Made by a program: the position numbers and the translations under genes | In this document: in pieces, positions 35,401-46,412 of the stretch | How the letters are laid out: every line of letters starts with the position of its first letter | Numbering within the stretch: position 1 is the first letter of the stretch | Assembly (NCBI GenBank): GCA_003255065.1 | Contig: QAOA01002849.1 | Span: forward strand, 278,400-342,399 | Direction of reading: 5' to 3' | DNA length: 64,000 bases | Source: Cercis canadensis | Taxonomy: Eukaryota; Streptophyta; Magnoliopsida; Fabales; Fabaceae | The notes under the pieces: model-generated | Told to the model about the DNA's origin: nothing | The model's database searches: none | What the model saw: only the letters and a program-made list of their open reading frames with translations

Positions 35401-37246
35401 ATTTTGAACAAAGACAAACTTGTATCAATAATTATTTTTGGATTAAATTTCCCAGGGAATCTGAAATTAATTTTTCATTTTTAAAATTCAAATTTGTTAT
35501 ATGGTAGTTTGTATATAATTATATATGCAGGCTGAGTCTAGAATGCACATCTTTATATACATAACTCATAAGTTCATAATTTTTCATACTCATAATTCTG
35601 AATCTGCATTCTCTTTCTTCTTCAATCATTATCACCAGGGGTCTAGAAGTGGCTTAGATATGGATAGTTGTGTATAGATATAGGTACAGAGCTGGCATTT
35701 TGGGCTCATTTATAGCTTCTCACTTGCCAAACCTATCATAGAGTACACGCATGAAGATTGCAATGACAGCCAATTTCTCTGGTTTATTGCCAGTTAGGTT
35801 CAATGACTTGGAAGTTTCTACGAAGAATAATATTGTGGTAGTAGTAGAGCACAACTCAGTGGTTCCCATGTTTTGGAGAAAGACAAGCAGACACAAGCTC
35901 ATGGTGATCTTCCACCATTAGGTAATGGGACAAGTTGGACAACCCCATTTCTGTCCCTTGATGTGCCTCTTGGATGAAGCAGAGGATTTATTTGGCAAGC
36001 AAATTTTTAATACCTTTTGTAATATTTAGGTCACTTATGAGCTGGCCCTCTAGAAGAAAATCGATTTTCAGTGACGAATTTCCGGAGGCGACCTTTCAAA
36101 ATCGTTGTTATAGGCACTTGACCTAAAGCCATATTTATTAGTTATAACGTTAAATAGGCCAAAGCAAATCGAGAGAACTTATGAAACCATCTAAATTGAG
36201 TGCTTCTAAAAGAGGAAAACTATGTCTGTTATATGTAGCTGGTTTGGTTAAGTTCAATTTGAGAAGATTCTCAAATATTGAACAAAACTAGCCTTCAAAA
36301 ATTTACTTAGAACTGAAAATTAAGCCAATGGAGATAATCAAAACCAAGCAGCTAATTTGGTTTTAGATCAGTTCCATGAACACCTCTATATTAGAGAACT
36401 CCCATAATATTGAGAAAATCCGTATTACTTTCATGAAAGTTTATTGTCTTGTAAGTCATAAACATGAGCACATGTCAAAAAACCAAAAAGCCTTAGTACT
36501 ATGTATCATATCTTTAATTAGAGATTTATTCCTACATCAATCCTTGGTATTCTGGAGAATTTTAATAAGAACCATTCAATCTAGGACCCCATCTATATGC
36601 TTTAATTTTTGATTGTTATGTATCAACTTTGATTCACATGTCTCTTGTACAATTAATGTTTCACACACATTCTTTGGACCGACAATGGACGGTATGGGTA
36701 AGAAAAAGTTGCATAGTATAGGCTTAGCCAAACCACTCACACACATTGCTTTCTTGTATATGCTATCAAACAATATGTCCCATCCCTTTTAACTCTCATG
36801 CATTTTCCACACCCTTTTTGTGTAAACCACTTTGTCCTATTTAATTTGAGGCCGCCCATTTTCTCCTCAACTAGAAAGCTGTGGTGGTAAGTCACGTACA
36901 CCTGGCCAATTCTATAAGCAGAGTCCTATTAAGGAAAGAAGGGTTATCTGTACTCTAAAACCATGTGTAATAATTCCAAATTGAATTTGTTGACAAAGGA
37001 CAAGTACCTTTGTCCTTTCTCTATCTCTTAATTTGTTGTGTTAGGATATTTAGGTCGGAAAAGGTGTAATTATCCTGTCTTTCACATTGGAAGGACATGG
37101 TTAGAGACAAAGGACCTGTTTTCTTTTTTCACATGTTTACCTTGTTTATAGGAAAATTATTAGTCAATGATTAGTTGCGTCACTTACAGTGAGAAAAAAA
37201 GGTTGAAGTGAGCGTTAAGATATACAAGGCGGCTAATGGTTGGTAT
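32433..37246. other. AT-rich intergenic region
   Basis: No convincing gene. Several reading frames of 60-78 codons exist but show no family features. Contains poly-T/poly-A (about 33950-33978) and an AT-rich SINE-like tail near 34717-34757. Confidence 0.5.
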
Positions 37247-37935
37247 TAGAACTATCAATTTGGGTTGGGTCTGCCAGGCTAGCATGTCCCACCATGTTTA
37301 TGGGGCGGGTTGGGTGTTTTAAAAATTGCATCGGTGAACGAACCATTTTAGAAGATGAGCACCGGTTGAATAAGTTCCACCGGTTGGACCGAATGATCAG
37401 ATTGGATGATGTCATAAATATAATTTTTATATAAATATAATATTCATTGTATCTATTGTACAATCTAAATGAGAATAAGTAAATTATAATACAAATTTAT
37501 TCACAAAAGAAACATTGGTTTGGAGATATGAGTCTTCTATCTCATAAAGGAAGAGAGTTTGAATCCTTTGGGTGGCTAAATTTGATCCAAAACGACACAA
37601 TTTTGGAAAAAAAAAATTGAAAAAAAAAATTCAGTGAACCACCTGGTTATGTAAAGTCGGTACNGAACCGCCTGGTTATGTAAAGTCGGTACCAGTTCAT
37701 TAGTTTGCACCGATTTAACCGCTTTAGCGGTTTGACCCCCTAACCAAATTGAAATCCAAATTGGGCACCGGTTGGACCAGTTGAACCGATCGGTCTAATC
37801 CGGTTTTAAAAACATTAGGTTGATATAATAGTAGCCTGTTTAGAAGTGGGCCAACAAACTCGCCCCATTTGGGTTGCGAGTTAAGGCAGGCTTGAGGCGG
37901 GCCAACCCGTGACATAATTATTAAAAAAAAAAAAA
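37247..37935 (+). mobile_element. Truncated hAT element of the TAGAGCTGT family with nested insertion
   Basis: The left end TAGAACTATCAATTTGGG resembles the end of the complete copy at 55668. After 37817 the sequence resumes with gtgggccaacaaactcgcc and ggcgggccaacccgtgac, then an A-run, matching the left part of the copy at 55668. The right half is missing. A second element (37312-37817) is inserted in the middle. Confidence 0.6.
37312..37817 (+). mobile_element. hAT element of the CAATG/ccggtt family, degenerate
   Basis: Starts gggtgttttaaaaattgc and ends ccggttttaaaaacatta, related to the better copy at 42900-43737, and is rich in aaccggt motifs. The flanks ggttg on both sides hint at an eroded target duplication. 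A 28-bp duplication surrounds the N at 37664. Confidence 0.6.
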
Positions 37936-37939
37936 GGAT

Positions 37940-39509
37940 CAATTAATGTTCAACTACTTTTATCTTTATGTATTGTATATATAGATAATAAAGATTGTGC
38001 AAGTATTAAAACAACTTTGTCAAAAGATGGATCAAATGTTATTTTAATGTGATAGAGGATGAATTTTAAAGAATTTTGTTGTTTAATTAGTCTTTTTAGA
38101 CTATTTACACTCTTAATCTCTTATGCTTTTAGTCTTGGATGATTGACTATTCAATTATTTTGGTTGGTTTTTTTTTCCACCCATTTTATAGATTTTTTCA
38201 TCATTTTTTGCAGGTTGGCCTTTCTTGACAGCTGTAGTTGGTATGTGGGTGCAATGATCCAATCTCATGCAAAGAATACTAATAATTGCAACTTGATTAG
38301 ACTCCTATATTAGAGCACATGTAGTTAATAAAATCTGATCTCAATTGAAAAAAAAATTAAATTAAGCTAAGAAAAATCAAATGATTAGATTCAAAGTTAT
38401 TATTAAGTTTTCACCTAACAGCTTAAGCTTATGAGTTAAGTTGCCTTTTGGTATAATATTAGAGTCTTTTTAACTATGCAATCAGGATATCGGTCATTGT
38501 TGAGCACAAGATATGAGTGGGCTATGCTTTGTTAATATTTCAAGTTCAAAGGACTTTTGCATATAGGGGCATGTTAAATATAAAATCATTCTTGAGGCCT
38601 TCACTTAACTAGCTTAAACATTTGAGATGAATTAATTATTGACACTGTAAAAGTATGCAATGAACTTGACTATAGTACATAAATTGAATTACTTATTCCA
38701 TAAAAAAGTGCAACCATAGCAGTAGTAATCTATTGATGGTCTTCACCGCTAGCTAGTTCATGCATCACGACCACGAAGTCTTTGTGTCACCTCAGCATGT
38801 CTAATTAGTGGCTGTGCTTCGGAAAAGCTACATATAATATACCTTGAACCTAAGAAATAAAAGGCAGGAGTATTTGACAATCCTAGAAATTATTAAATGA
38901 TCAATTATTGTCATCAAGTTGTCTAGGTGCGGGTTATGATAACTTTGAGAAATGATATTTACACATTAGGTAGAAAAGTTATACAAAAAAAAAAAATGGT
39001 TTAATTATGCTCTAGGTTCCTTTATTGGCTATTACAGGTATAAGCCTGGTTTAGTAGTGAAAAATTTAGACTTCTCGTTCTATAGTGGGTTCGAGACCAT
39101 AAGAATCCATTGATAAAGCATATCATCATATAAGTCACGCCTTTCATTATGGCGCAACCTAGCCAAATTCTAAATTTTGTTACCCAAAACAAATAACAAC
39201 TCACAATTAATGTTAAGAAACAGTGAAAAAAAATTTGTGATAGATATAGCATAAGTCTAATAGGAGATAGGAGTAAAGAGTATTAATTTTTATTGATGGA
39301 TCAATTTTTTATCATATTATGACTCAATGGTGGAACTAGAATTTTCATTCAAATGAAGCTAGATTTGGGGCGTGTGTTAATGAGACAAGGTTGTCAGTTA
39401 CTGGGGGAACAACTAACATTTAAGAAGGGTAATATGAGGGGTTAGGGATATGGAAATGGGAAGAAGATAAACAAGATGAGAGATTTAGAAGGAATTCCCT
39501 GTCGCCTCT
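37940..39509. other. AT-rich intergenic region
   Basis: Nothing beyond simple A/T runs was seen. Confidence 0.45.
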
Positions 39510-40640
39510 CATTACAAGAAAACATACAATTTTTCACCAATTAGAATTTCAAGAGAAATTCTCACGAAATTCTCATGGTGAAGCATTCAATAGGAATTTT
39601 TTATGGAAAATTTTTTTGTGAGAAAATTCCGTGAGAAAATTGCATTTTTGATGAAATTTTCTCACGAAAAAAAAAAATTTCACAGGAAAATTCCATGAGA
39701 AAANTCACGAAAAAAATTTCACAAGAAAATTCCATGAGAAAATTAAATTTTTAATGGAATTTTCTCATATAAAATTTTTTCTTGAGAAAATTCCCTCAGA
39801 AATTTAATTTTCTTAAAAATTTCTCATGAAATTTTTTTTCATGAGAAACAGAATGCACCGTTTCATTAAAATTAAAATTAGGATTTTAAAATTTCTCACG
39901 GAATGTTTCCGTGAGAAATTCTATGAGAAAACTAGGTCTTTCTTTCACCTCCGCCACGAGCTCCTCCATTTCAATTTTCTCAATTTTCCTCTCTTCTTGC
40001 CTCTGCGACTCCATTTCCCAGTGGCGTTTGAGATTGTTCCGGTGGTGGCAAGAAGAGGATAATGGTTGGGAAGCGTATTTGACTTGGATAAGAGGTAAGT
40101 GAAAATCCTTTTGTTTCCTCTTTTCAATTCTTCTTTGAGTTAAATGTGAATTTGCTTGTGTTTTTGGATGAATTTGATCGTAGTTTTAGGATATATATGT
40201 TGTTGGCGGAATGTTGTTAATATGATTATGGATTGACTTTTGAATTGTTTTGATGGAACATTTGTTGATTCTCATACATCCAAATTACTAAGCATGAATT
40301 GGAGTTGTTGTAGTTTTTTTTGGATAATTTTTGTTAGGGAATTTGTTTGTGATTGCTGGAAACAAATTTTGTGTTTGTGTGTGCATGTCTGTTTTTTTTT
40401 TTTTTTTTTTNGGCAATGACTGCATGTCTGCTACTTGTTAGTGAACATTTATCTAAGCATTTGGATAGTTTAGAAATTGAAAGGGATTGCTAGTTAGCTG
40501 ACTAATTTCTTGCATTTTTTGAATGAATTGTCTGCAATAGTATGAAAAATAAGAGATTTATTATGATAATATAATTTTTCTCCTTATTCATTTCCAATTC
40601 TTTCATGAATGTGATTGTGTCTATTTTTGGCTCATGATAG

Positions 40641-40771
40641 AATGGGATGACAAAGAAGAGGACAAATAGACAACACAACAATGGGAGGATGATTGGGACG
40701 ATGATGATGTCAATAATGACTTCTCTCTGCAGCTCAAGGGAGAATTAGAGAACAACACCAAGAAAAGATAA
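40641..40771 (+). pseudogene. DSS1: Captured terminal exon of DSS1/SEM1 (26S proteasome subunit)
   Basis: After an acceptor (ctcatgatag, ending 40640) the frame reads EWDDKEEDK-stop-TTQQ, then WEDDWDDDDVNNDFSLQLKG and ELENNTKKR with a TAA at 40769-40771. This is the acidic, Trp-containing C-terminus of DSS1/SEM1, the small intrinsically disordered protein of the proteasome lid that also binds BRCA2. The WEDDWDDDDVN block is diagnostic. An in-frame TAG interrupts the exon, so this copy cannot make the normal protein. It sits inside a CACTA element, so it is a captured fragment and not the resident gene. Upstream DSS1 coding exons were not found in the element; the leader-like exon near 39950-40092 may be its 5' UTR exon (inference). 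Confidence 0.85.
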
Positions 40772-40777
40772 TTTTTT

Positions 40778-41086
40778 GAGTAAAACCCATTTTTAGTCCC
40801 TGAATTATTCAGTGATTGACAAGTTAGTCCTCCAAAAATGTTCGCTGACAATTTCGTCCTCGAATTATGGTTTCATACGACAAATTAGTCCTCGAATTAA
40901 TCCTCAACTGAGGACTAATTTGTCGTACGGAACCATAATTCGAGGACTAAATTGTCAGCGAAAATTTTTTAAGGACTAATTTGTCATACGGAACTATAAT
41001 TTGAGGACGAAATTGTCAGCGAACATTTTTGGGGGACTAACTTGTCCATCGTTGAATTTTTCAGGGACCAAAAAGGGGTTTTACTC
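40778..41086. mobile_element. Mutator-like foldback MITE (309 bp)
   Basis: The ends gagtaaaacccatttttagt and caaaaaggggttttactc are inverted, and the whole element folds on itself through repeated gtcctcgaattat / aattcgaggac blocks. Flanks of 9 bp match at 8 positions (taatttttt at 40769-40777, taattttta at 41087-41095). It was inserted directly at the DSS1 stop codon, whose TAA is part of the left flank. Confidence 0.8.
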
Positions 41087-41687
41087 TAATTTTTATTACT
41101 CTTGTTTATCTTGTTCATAGTTTTAATAACAATCAAGCAATAAATGATTGTTGTGAATTACTGTCTAAGACATCCCTATTTGATAATTGAGATGTAGACA
41201 AATTTTTATCAAGAGCCCAGAATATACATATAAGTTCAAGTCATTTAGCTGATTTAGTCTTGTATTTGAATTTTATTAATGTAGTGTTAGTTTTTGTTTT
41301 GGATTGTACAATGTGTAAAATCTAAGATCAAACTCTGTAAAGTTTGTTTAAATGTGATAATGTATGATTTTTTGTTTACTTTTCTTTGAATTTTTTTTTT
41401 CCCTTTTGTAATTTTTTTTATTATTGATATAAAAAATCAGCCAAAGAAAAAAAAAATAAACTTGAGGAATTTTTCACAGACAAAAATTTGTGAGAATTTT
41501 TTTTTTCAATATTTCTCATGTCAAAAGTAAGTTCATGAGAAATTTTCTCACAGAACAGAATTCTGCGAGAACACGTGAANCGTCTCAAAATCCATGAGAA
41601 AGTCCATAAGAAACTTATTTCTCACGAAATTTTGGGCATTTTCACACATATTTTGTCCATAAAAAAAATGCTTATTTTCTTGTAGTG

Positions 41688-42590
41688 TCTACAACTTGTC
41701 TCTATATTATTATATTTGCATGATGTGTATTATAAGATATAGTTCGACATTGATTCTATTAAATGGGTCATGTTTAAAATGCTGAAGGATTTTATGAAAT
41801 CTTTATCCAAAATTATCCTATGAACTAGATGTGACATATGTTTATGCATTGTGGCCTTCAAAGTCGTTCCACTCTCTCACCATGATTTTGCTTGCTGCAT
41901 GTTGCACTGTAGTTTAGTAAAAAGTATCGTTTATCTAAACACACATTTGTAATTCCCATAATTGATTATAAATTTAAAAAAAGTTGTTGGAGTATTCAAA
42001 CAATCATATCTAAACACACACTAAGACTCGTTTGTTGTTGGGGTGGCAACAGCCCCCAAAATTTTTGAAAACTAAAATTTTTTCTTTGACTTTTAATTTT
42101 TTATTTAAAAAAAGTACATGTTTAACCCCTTAAAAATTATAAAAATTTCATATACATAATTAGTAATTATATTTTAGCCATTCCAAAAAATTCATGCTAG
42201 CTCCACCACAAAAAGTACTTTAAAAAATTTATGATAGCCCCTCCAAAGTAAATGGGATGACTTTCATTCTTAACTTTCATAGTAATTATATTTTTTTCTC
42301 TCTAGAATAGGTTGGTATTGCAATTATCCCATTTACTTTTAGAGAGAAAAAAGCTTAAAAATGAAAGTTAGAGAAATAAGTTCTATAAATAAAAGTTTGG
42401 AATAAAATTGTAACTATGAACAGCAATTAGTCTTTTTGTTTGGGTTTTCCTAGTAATTAATTGTCTTTAAAAATTAGTAAATGTGGTTTTAGGAGGCCTA
42501 AAAAAGTTTGTACCCTCCCATGCCAGTTACACCTCTTTTTTTAATTAGATTAATCATAAATTCTTACAAGTTAAGGATAAAAAATAAAAA
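41688..42590. other. Intergenic, with an old repeat remnant
   Basis: At about 42030-42240 is a ggcaacagcccccaaaat / ctagctccaccac segment that resembles a repeat remnant also hinted at near 30190 and 45215. No gene. Confidence 0.4.
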
Positions 42591-43986
42591 GGCTTAATTG
42601 CAATTTTGGTCCTCATATTTTAACCACTTGAACGTTTTGGTCCTCTTTCTTTAAAAATGAACTATTGAGTCCCTCTATATTCATAAAATGTACAAATTTA
42701 GTCCATTTATCTTTAAGTCAAAATTCTTAAGTTTACTTCAAGGTGTAAAGTTTTCTGATTCATAATCCCACCGTTCAGATTGAAGAGTTACGTCTTGTGA
42801 ATCTTTCCATTAAATTTCAATTCGATCTAATGGTGAATAAGTCTAAATTTTTGGTTAGATGAAAACTTATGGTTTTGGTATTTTGGGCTGAGTTTCACCC
42901 AATGTTTTAAAAACCGAACCGATGAACGAACCGTTTTGACAAAAAATACTGGTCGGACCGGTTGAATCGAAGCTTTTTCTAAACTTACAGATTAACAAAA
43001 AATAAAACATAAAAAATAAATCACAATTCATTGAACTTAACTCATAAGTGAAAGTTTCAAATTTAAAGATTCAAATAACTAAAAGTCAAAAGATATAAAA
43101 ACCTAATCTATATACATCTAATTTAAAATGGTAATCTATAATAAAATTAGATTATTTCAATGGCCAACATTTTTTACAAGTTCACATACTCTTAACATAA
43201 TCAAGTTTGCAATTTTTAAAAAAAAAAAAATTAGATAATTAGAACATATAAAACATGTGTACAGTGTGACTATGTGTTATAATTTTTACATATTTAAAAA
43301 TTTAATATTAAATAAATCTATTAAATAGTTAATAAATAATTTTTGTGTAATAATAAATACAAGTCTTGAGTTGTCCCAATGATTTGGATAGGAAAAAAAT
43401 TAATTTCTTAACTAGTTTATTAATAAATATATTTATATGTGATATTATACTCAAAAATTGATATGTCCTGGTGGTAAAGAATGCCACATTTGAAGAAAAT
43501 GGGAGGGGATCGAATTCACCCAAGAGCAAATTCGCTTCCAAGTTAGCAATTTTGCAAGCCGTCCGGTTTTCTAAAACCGGACCGGTTCACCGGTTCACAC
43601 TGGTTTTGGCGGTTCTCTCCGGTTTTAGGCGGTTTAACCGCTACAACGGTTTAGGGGTATGAACCGGACCGGATTTCCAAACGGGCACCGGTTGGACCGG
43701 TCGGACCGCCCGGTCCGGTCCGGTTTTTAAAACATTGGTTTCACCGTTAGATCGAGATCAAATTTAGTAAAAAGGTTCACAAGATGTAGCCCTTCAATCT
43801 GAGCGGTGGGATTATGAATCAGAGAACTTTACATCTTGAAATAAACCTAAGAATTTTGACTTAAAGATAAATGGACTAAACTTGTACATTTTATAAATAT
43901 AGAGGGACTCAATAGTTCATTTTTAAAGAAGGGGGACTAAAACGTTCAAGTGGTTAAAATAGGGGGACCAAAATTGTAATTAAGCC
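42591..43986. mobile_element. Mutator-like foldback element with long arms
   Basis: The arms 42591-42899 and 43738-43986 are inverted copies: ggcttaattgcaattttggt at the left end, accaaaattgtaattaagcc at the right. Inner parts also pair (for example cataatcccaccgttcagat with atctgagcggtgggattatg). An exact 9-bp duplication AAATAAAAA flanks it (42582-42590 and 43987-43995). The centre is occupied by a nested hAT element. Confidence 0.88.
42900..43737. mobile_element. hAT element nested in the foldback element
   Basis: The terminal repeats CAATGTTTTAAAAACCG and CGGTTTTTAAAACATTG are perfect inverses, flanked by an exact 8-bp duplication GTTTCACC (42892-42899 and 43738-43745). The interior near the right end is rich in accggt motifs (43560-43730). 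A reading frame of 70 codons inside shows no transposase features. An 8-bp duplication and CAxTG ends are characteristic of the hAT superfamily. Confidence 0.88.
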
Positions 43987-44089
43987 AAATAAAAAAGAAA
44001 CAATGGACAACAATTGAAAAATGAGAACCATAGCATGCTCCTAAGCTCACTCCAATCAATATTGCTAGACCATCTCAAAAGGTTTTCAA

Positions 44090-44575
44090 AATATAGGACT
44101 GGGATCTCCAAACTTAGCTGAATTGTGGGCGGTCATGGAAGGCATTAGCCTTGCATGCCAGATGGGAATCACAAAGCTGCTTATAGAAGTTGATTCTCAG
44201 CTTGTTATTAGCATTCGTAAAGATACTCACAGCTCTAACTACTATTTTAATCCTCTGGTTGATCATTGCAGGGAACTATTTCAGGGGATTCCCCTTTTTA
44301 AGCAGAAACACATGTTTAGGGAGACCAATGGAGGTGCAGACGCCATAGCTCAAGCGGCACACAGTCTAAATGACCAGTTTAATATCTTTACTGCACCACC
44401 AATTTTTTGTTAAGATTGTAATCTATTTTGATGCCATTGGAAGAGCCCTTCCAAGGCTTGTAGGTTCTTGTACTGTTGAAAATCCCTCGCTGGACTGACT
44501 GGGTCTCAGCTTGAGGTTTTTCTGTAGTTGTAAGATATGATTTCTCTTTAATGAATTACACTTTAACCAAAACAA
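44090..44575 (+). mobile_element. 5'-truncated LINE 3' end with RNase H domain
   Basis: An open frame to the TAA at about 44411-44413 encodes the C-terminal two-thirds of an RVT_3-type RNase H: AELWAVMEGISLACQMGI, LIEVDSQLVISIRKDT, then HMFRETNGGADAIAQAAHSL. The conserved E, D (EVDSQ) and late D (GADAIA) of RNase H are present. This domain closes the ORF2 of plant L1-type LINEs. The frame opens at about 44090, so the copy is 5'-truncated as expected for target-primed insertion. About 160 bp of 3' UTR follow, ending in an A-rich tail (aaccaaaacaaaaag). Confidence 0.75.
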
Positions 44576-45333
44576 AAAGTTTTCAAAAGAGCTAGTGGCC
44601 CATTTACGAAAGATAAATGGATCAGCTTAGATTATGGACTTCCTTCCAGCAAGGGTTTAATTATGGCATTCAAATTAAAATTGAAACCCTTTTCACAGTC
44701 CAAATTGCTAGCTCTCAAATGTCAATCCATATAAATAACCAGCACCAATAGATATTTGGACCCACCCTTTAACTTTATGATTCTTATTTATTTATTTAGT
44801 TAGAAAGCCTTTGAAAGAAGCCCCAAGTTTATCAGAGCACAAGCGCAAACCCAAATGCTAGTCTATGTATATGTGTGCATCTTTTTTCTTTGAGATGATA
44901 TATGTACATCTTTCATTAGAAAACAAAAACAAAAAAGATATTTGTTAAAGCCCATATACAAATACACCAACTTACTACATGTGATGATAGCTAGTGAGTC
45001 GTGCCTATCATACAGCCACATATATAGAGTGTTGGTATGACACATTTTTATTAAGGGTGTCTCACGCCATAATAATCCGAGTTTAAGTAAATATGGTCAA
45101 TAAAAGCAATCATATAATCCTTCTTCTTCTTTTTTTCTAACAAAAAGAAAGAATCTGATACCTTGTGCCTATTATTTTGACATGGAAGTGAAAGGGATAG
45201 TTGACAGGGGTGCAATAGCGGAGCTTGGTAGGGGCGTGGCCCCCCAAAAAAAAAATTATATCGCCTTCAGCTACCAAGATTTTCCTTCAAGCTCTCCCAC
45301 TGAATGGGTGTGAAACATTTTGCTAACATTAAT

Positions 45334-45470
45334 TGCATGGCGTTTTTTGGATGAAGGGTGGTTTAAAGTTAATACAAATGGGTATGTAGCTTGTGGTGGC
45401 CTGGAAAGTGATGCTTCAGGCTCATTCCTAACTGGGTTTTGTTGCAATTTTATGAGCTCATGATCAAAAT
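45334..45470 (+). pseudogene. LINE RNase H N-terminal fragment
   Basis: The frame reads DEGWFKVNTNGYVACGGLES, then DASGSFLTGFCCNF, matching the first beta-hairpin of the RVT_3 RNase H, where the usual catalytic Asp (VNTDG) is replaced by Asn (VNTNG). It stops where the fragment at 44090 would begin in an intact domain. It could come from a second LINE copy. Confidence 0.6.
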
Positions 45471-46412
45471 TCAAAATAAACTAGAATTTCCAATAAAACC
45501 CTAAGACATAAATAAAACTTATAATTTAAAAATAACGCCAAAAAAGGTCTATCTATATGTTAACCTAACGCAATTTTCACAAAATCCTCTTCAGGGGATG
45601 GTCAGCTTTAGTCAATTAAGTACTGTGATTTACTAATATAAGTGAATTTCAGTATTATTAGAAGCAAACCTTGTCACTAACCACCAAATGATGTTGCCAA
45701 GTGATAAAGTAAACGCCCTTCTAGTCCTTCAAAAGATATTTGGTGGTGCTAAATTAAAGTATCACTTGCATAGTTATGAAAATATTATTTTTCTGTCGGA
45801 CAAATAAAGTATTTTTTTTCCCTCAAAAAAAATATAAAGTATGTTTTTTTTTTTCTTTTTTAGTGAGTTCANTTAGTGAGTTCAACATTAAAGGAGGATA
45901 GCCCTCTGTTAATTATGGCTTTAATGATAATTAGCAAGTCTATAAGGCCCTACGTACTCTTATAGGTAAATATGATTTAGAAAAGAAAACAAACAAGAAA
46001 AAAAAAAAAAAAATTGGCATTGCCAATGAGTACTTGGTTCAGCCATGAGAAACTCAAATTCTTTGATCAATGGTTTATATTTGAGGCCATGAAAATTTAT
46101 TGGTAAAGCATCTTACACGAGTCCTATCTTTAGTTCTGTCACAACTGATTCCTTAATTTTTGTCTCAACAAACCAAAAAAACAAAACGTGGCACTGAACT
46201 CGAGTTCCAGTTGATCAATCCCCGGGTCCCGCCGCCCTCACAAAACTCATGTTTTTGTTTGGTTGATCAAAATCCAACATCCATTCACATTGGTGGCAGT
46301 TAATTAATCATAGCCTTAACCTCAGATTAAGTTTTCAAACTAGTAATTAGATGACAATAACAGGAAACCATTAACTATATGGTTATTTTTAGACACAAAA
46401 GTCAACACCATT

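Larger units (their letters stand above)
39510..41687 (+). mobile_element. Non-autonomous CACTA element carrying a DSS1 exon
   Basis: The ends are CATTACAAGAAAA (39510, a variant of CACTACAAGAAAA) and TTTTCTTGTAGTG (ending 41687), with a 3-bp duplication TCT on each side (39507-39509 and 41688-41690). Subterminal regions (39540-39920 and 41460-41640) are packed with tctcatgaaa/tttctcacg-type motifs in both orientations, the usual transposase-binding arrays. No transposase is encoded. The interior has a leader-like exon with a good donor (agag-GTAAGT near 40092), a long intron-like stretch and a DSS1 terminal exon at 40641-40771. A MITE is inserted at 40778-41086. Confidence 0.85.
43996..46412. 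other. Intergenic region with LINE pieces
   Basis: Apart from the two LINE-derived fragments, there is no gene. Contains a 12-bp duplication (ttagtgagttca) around the N at 45872 and A/T runs. Confidence 0.5.
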
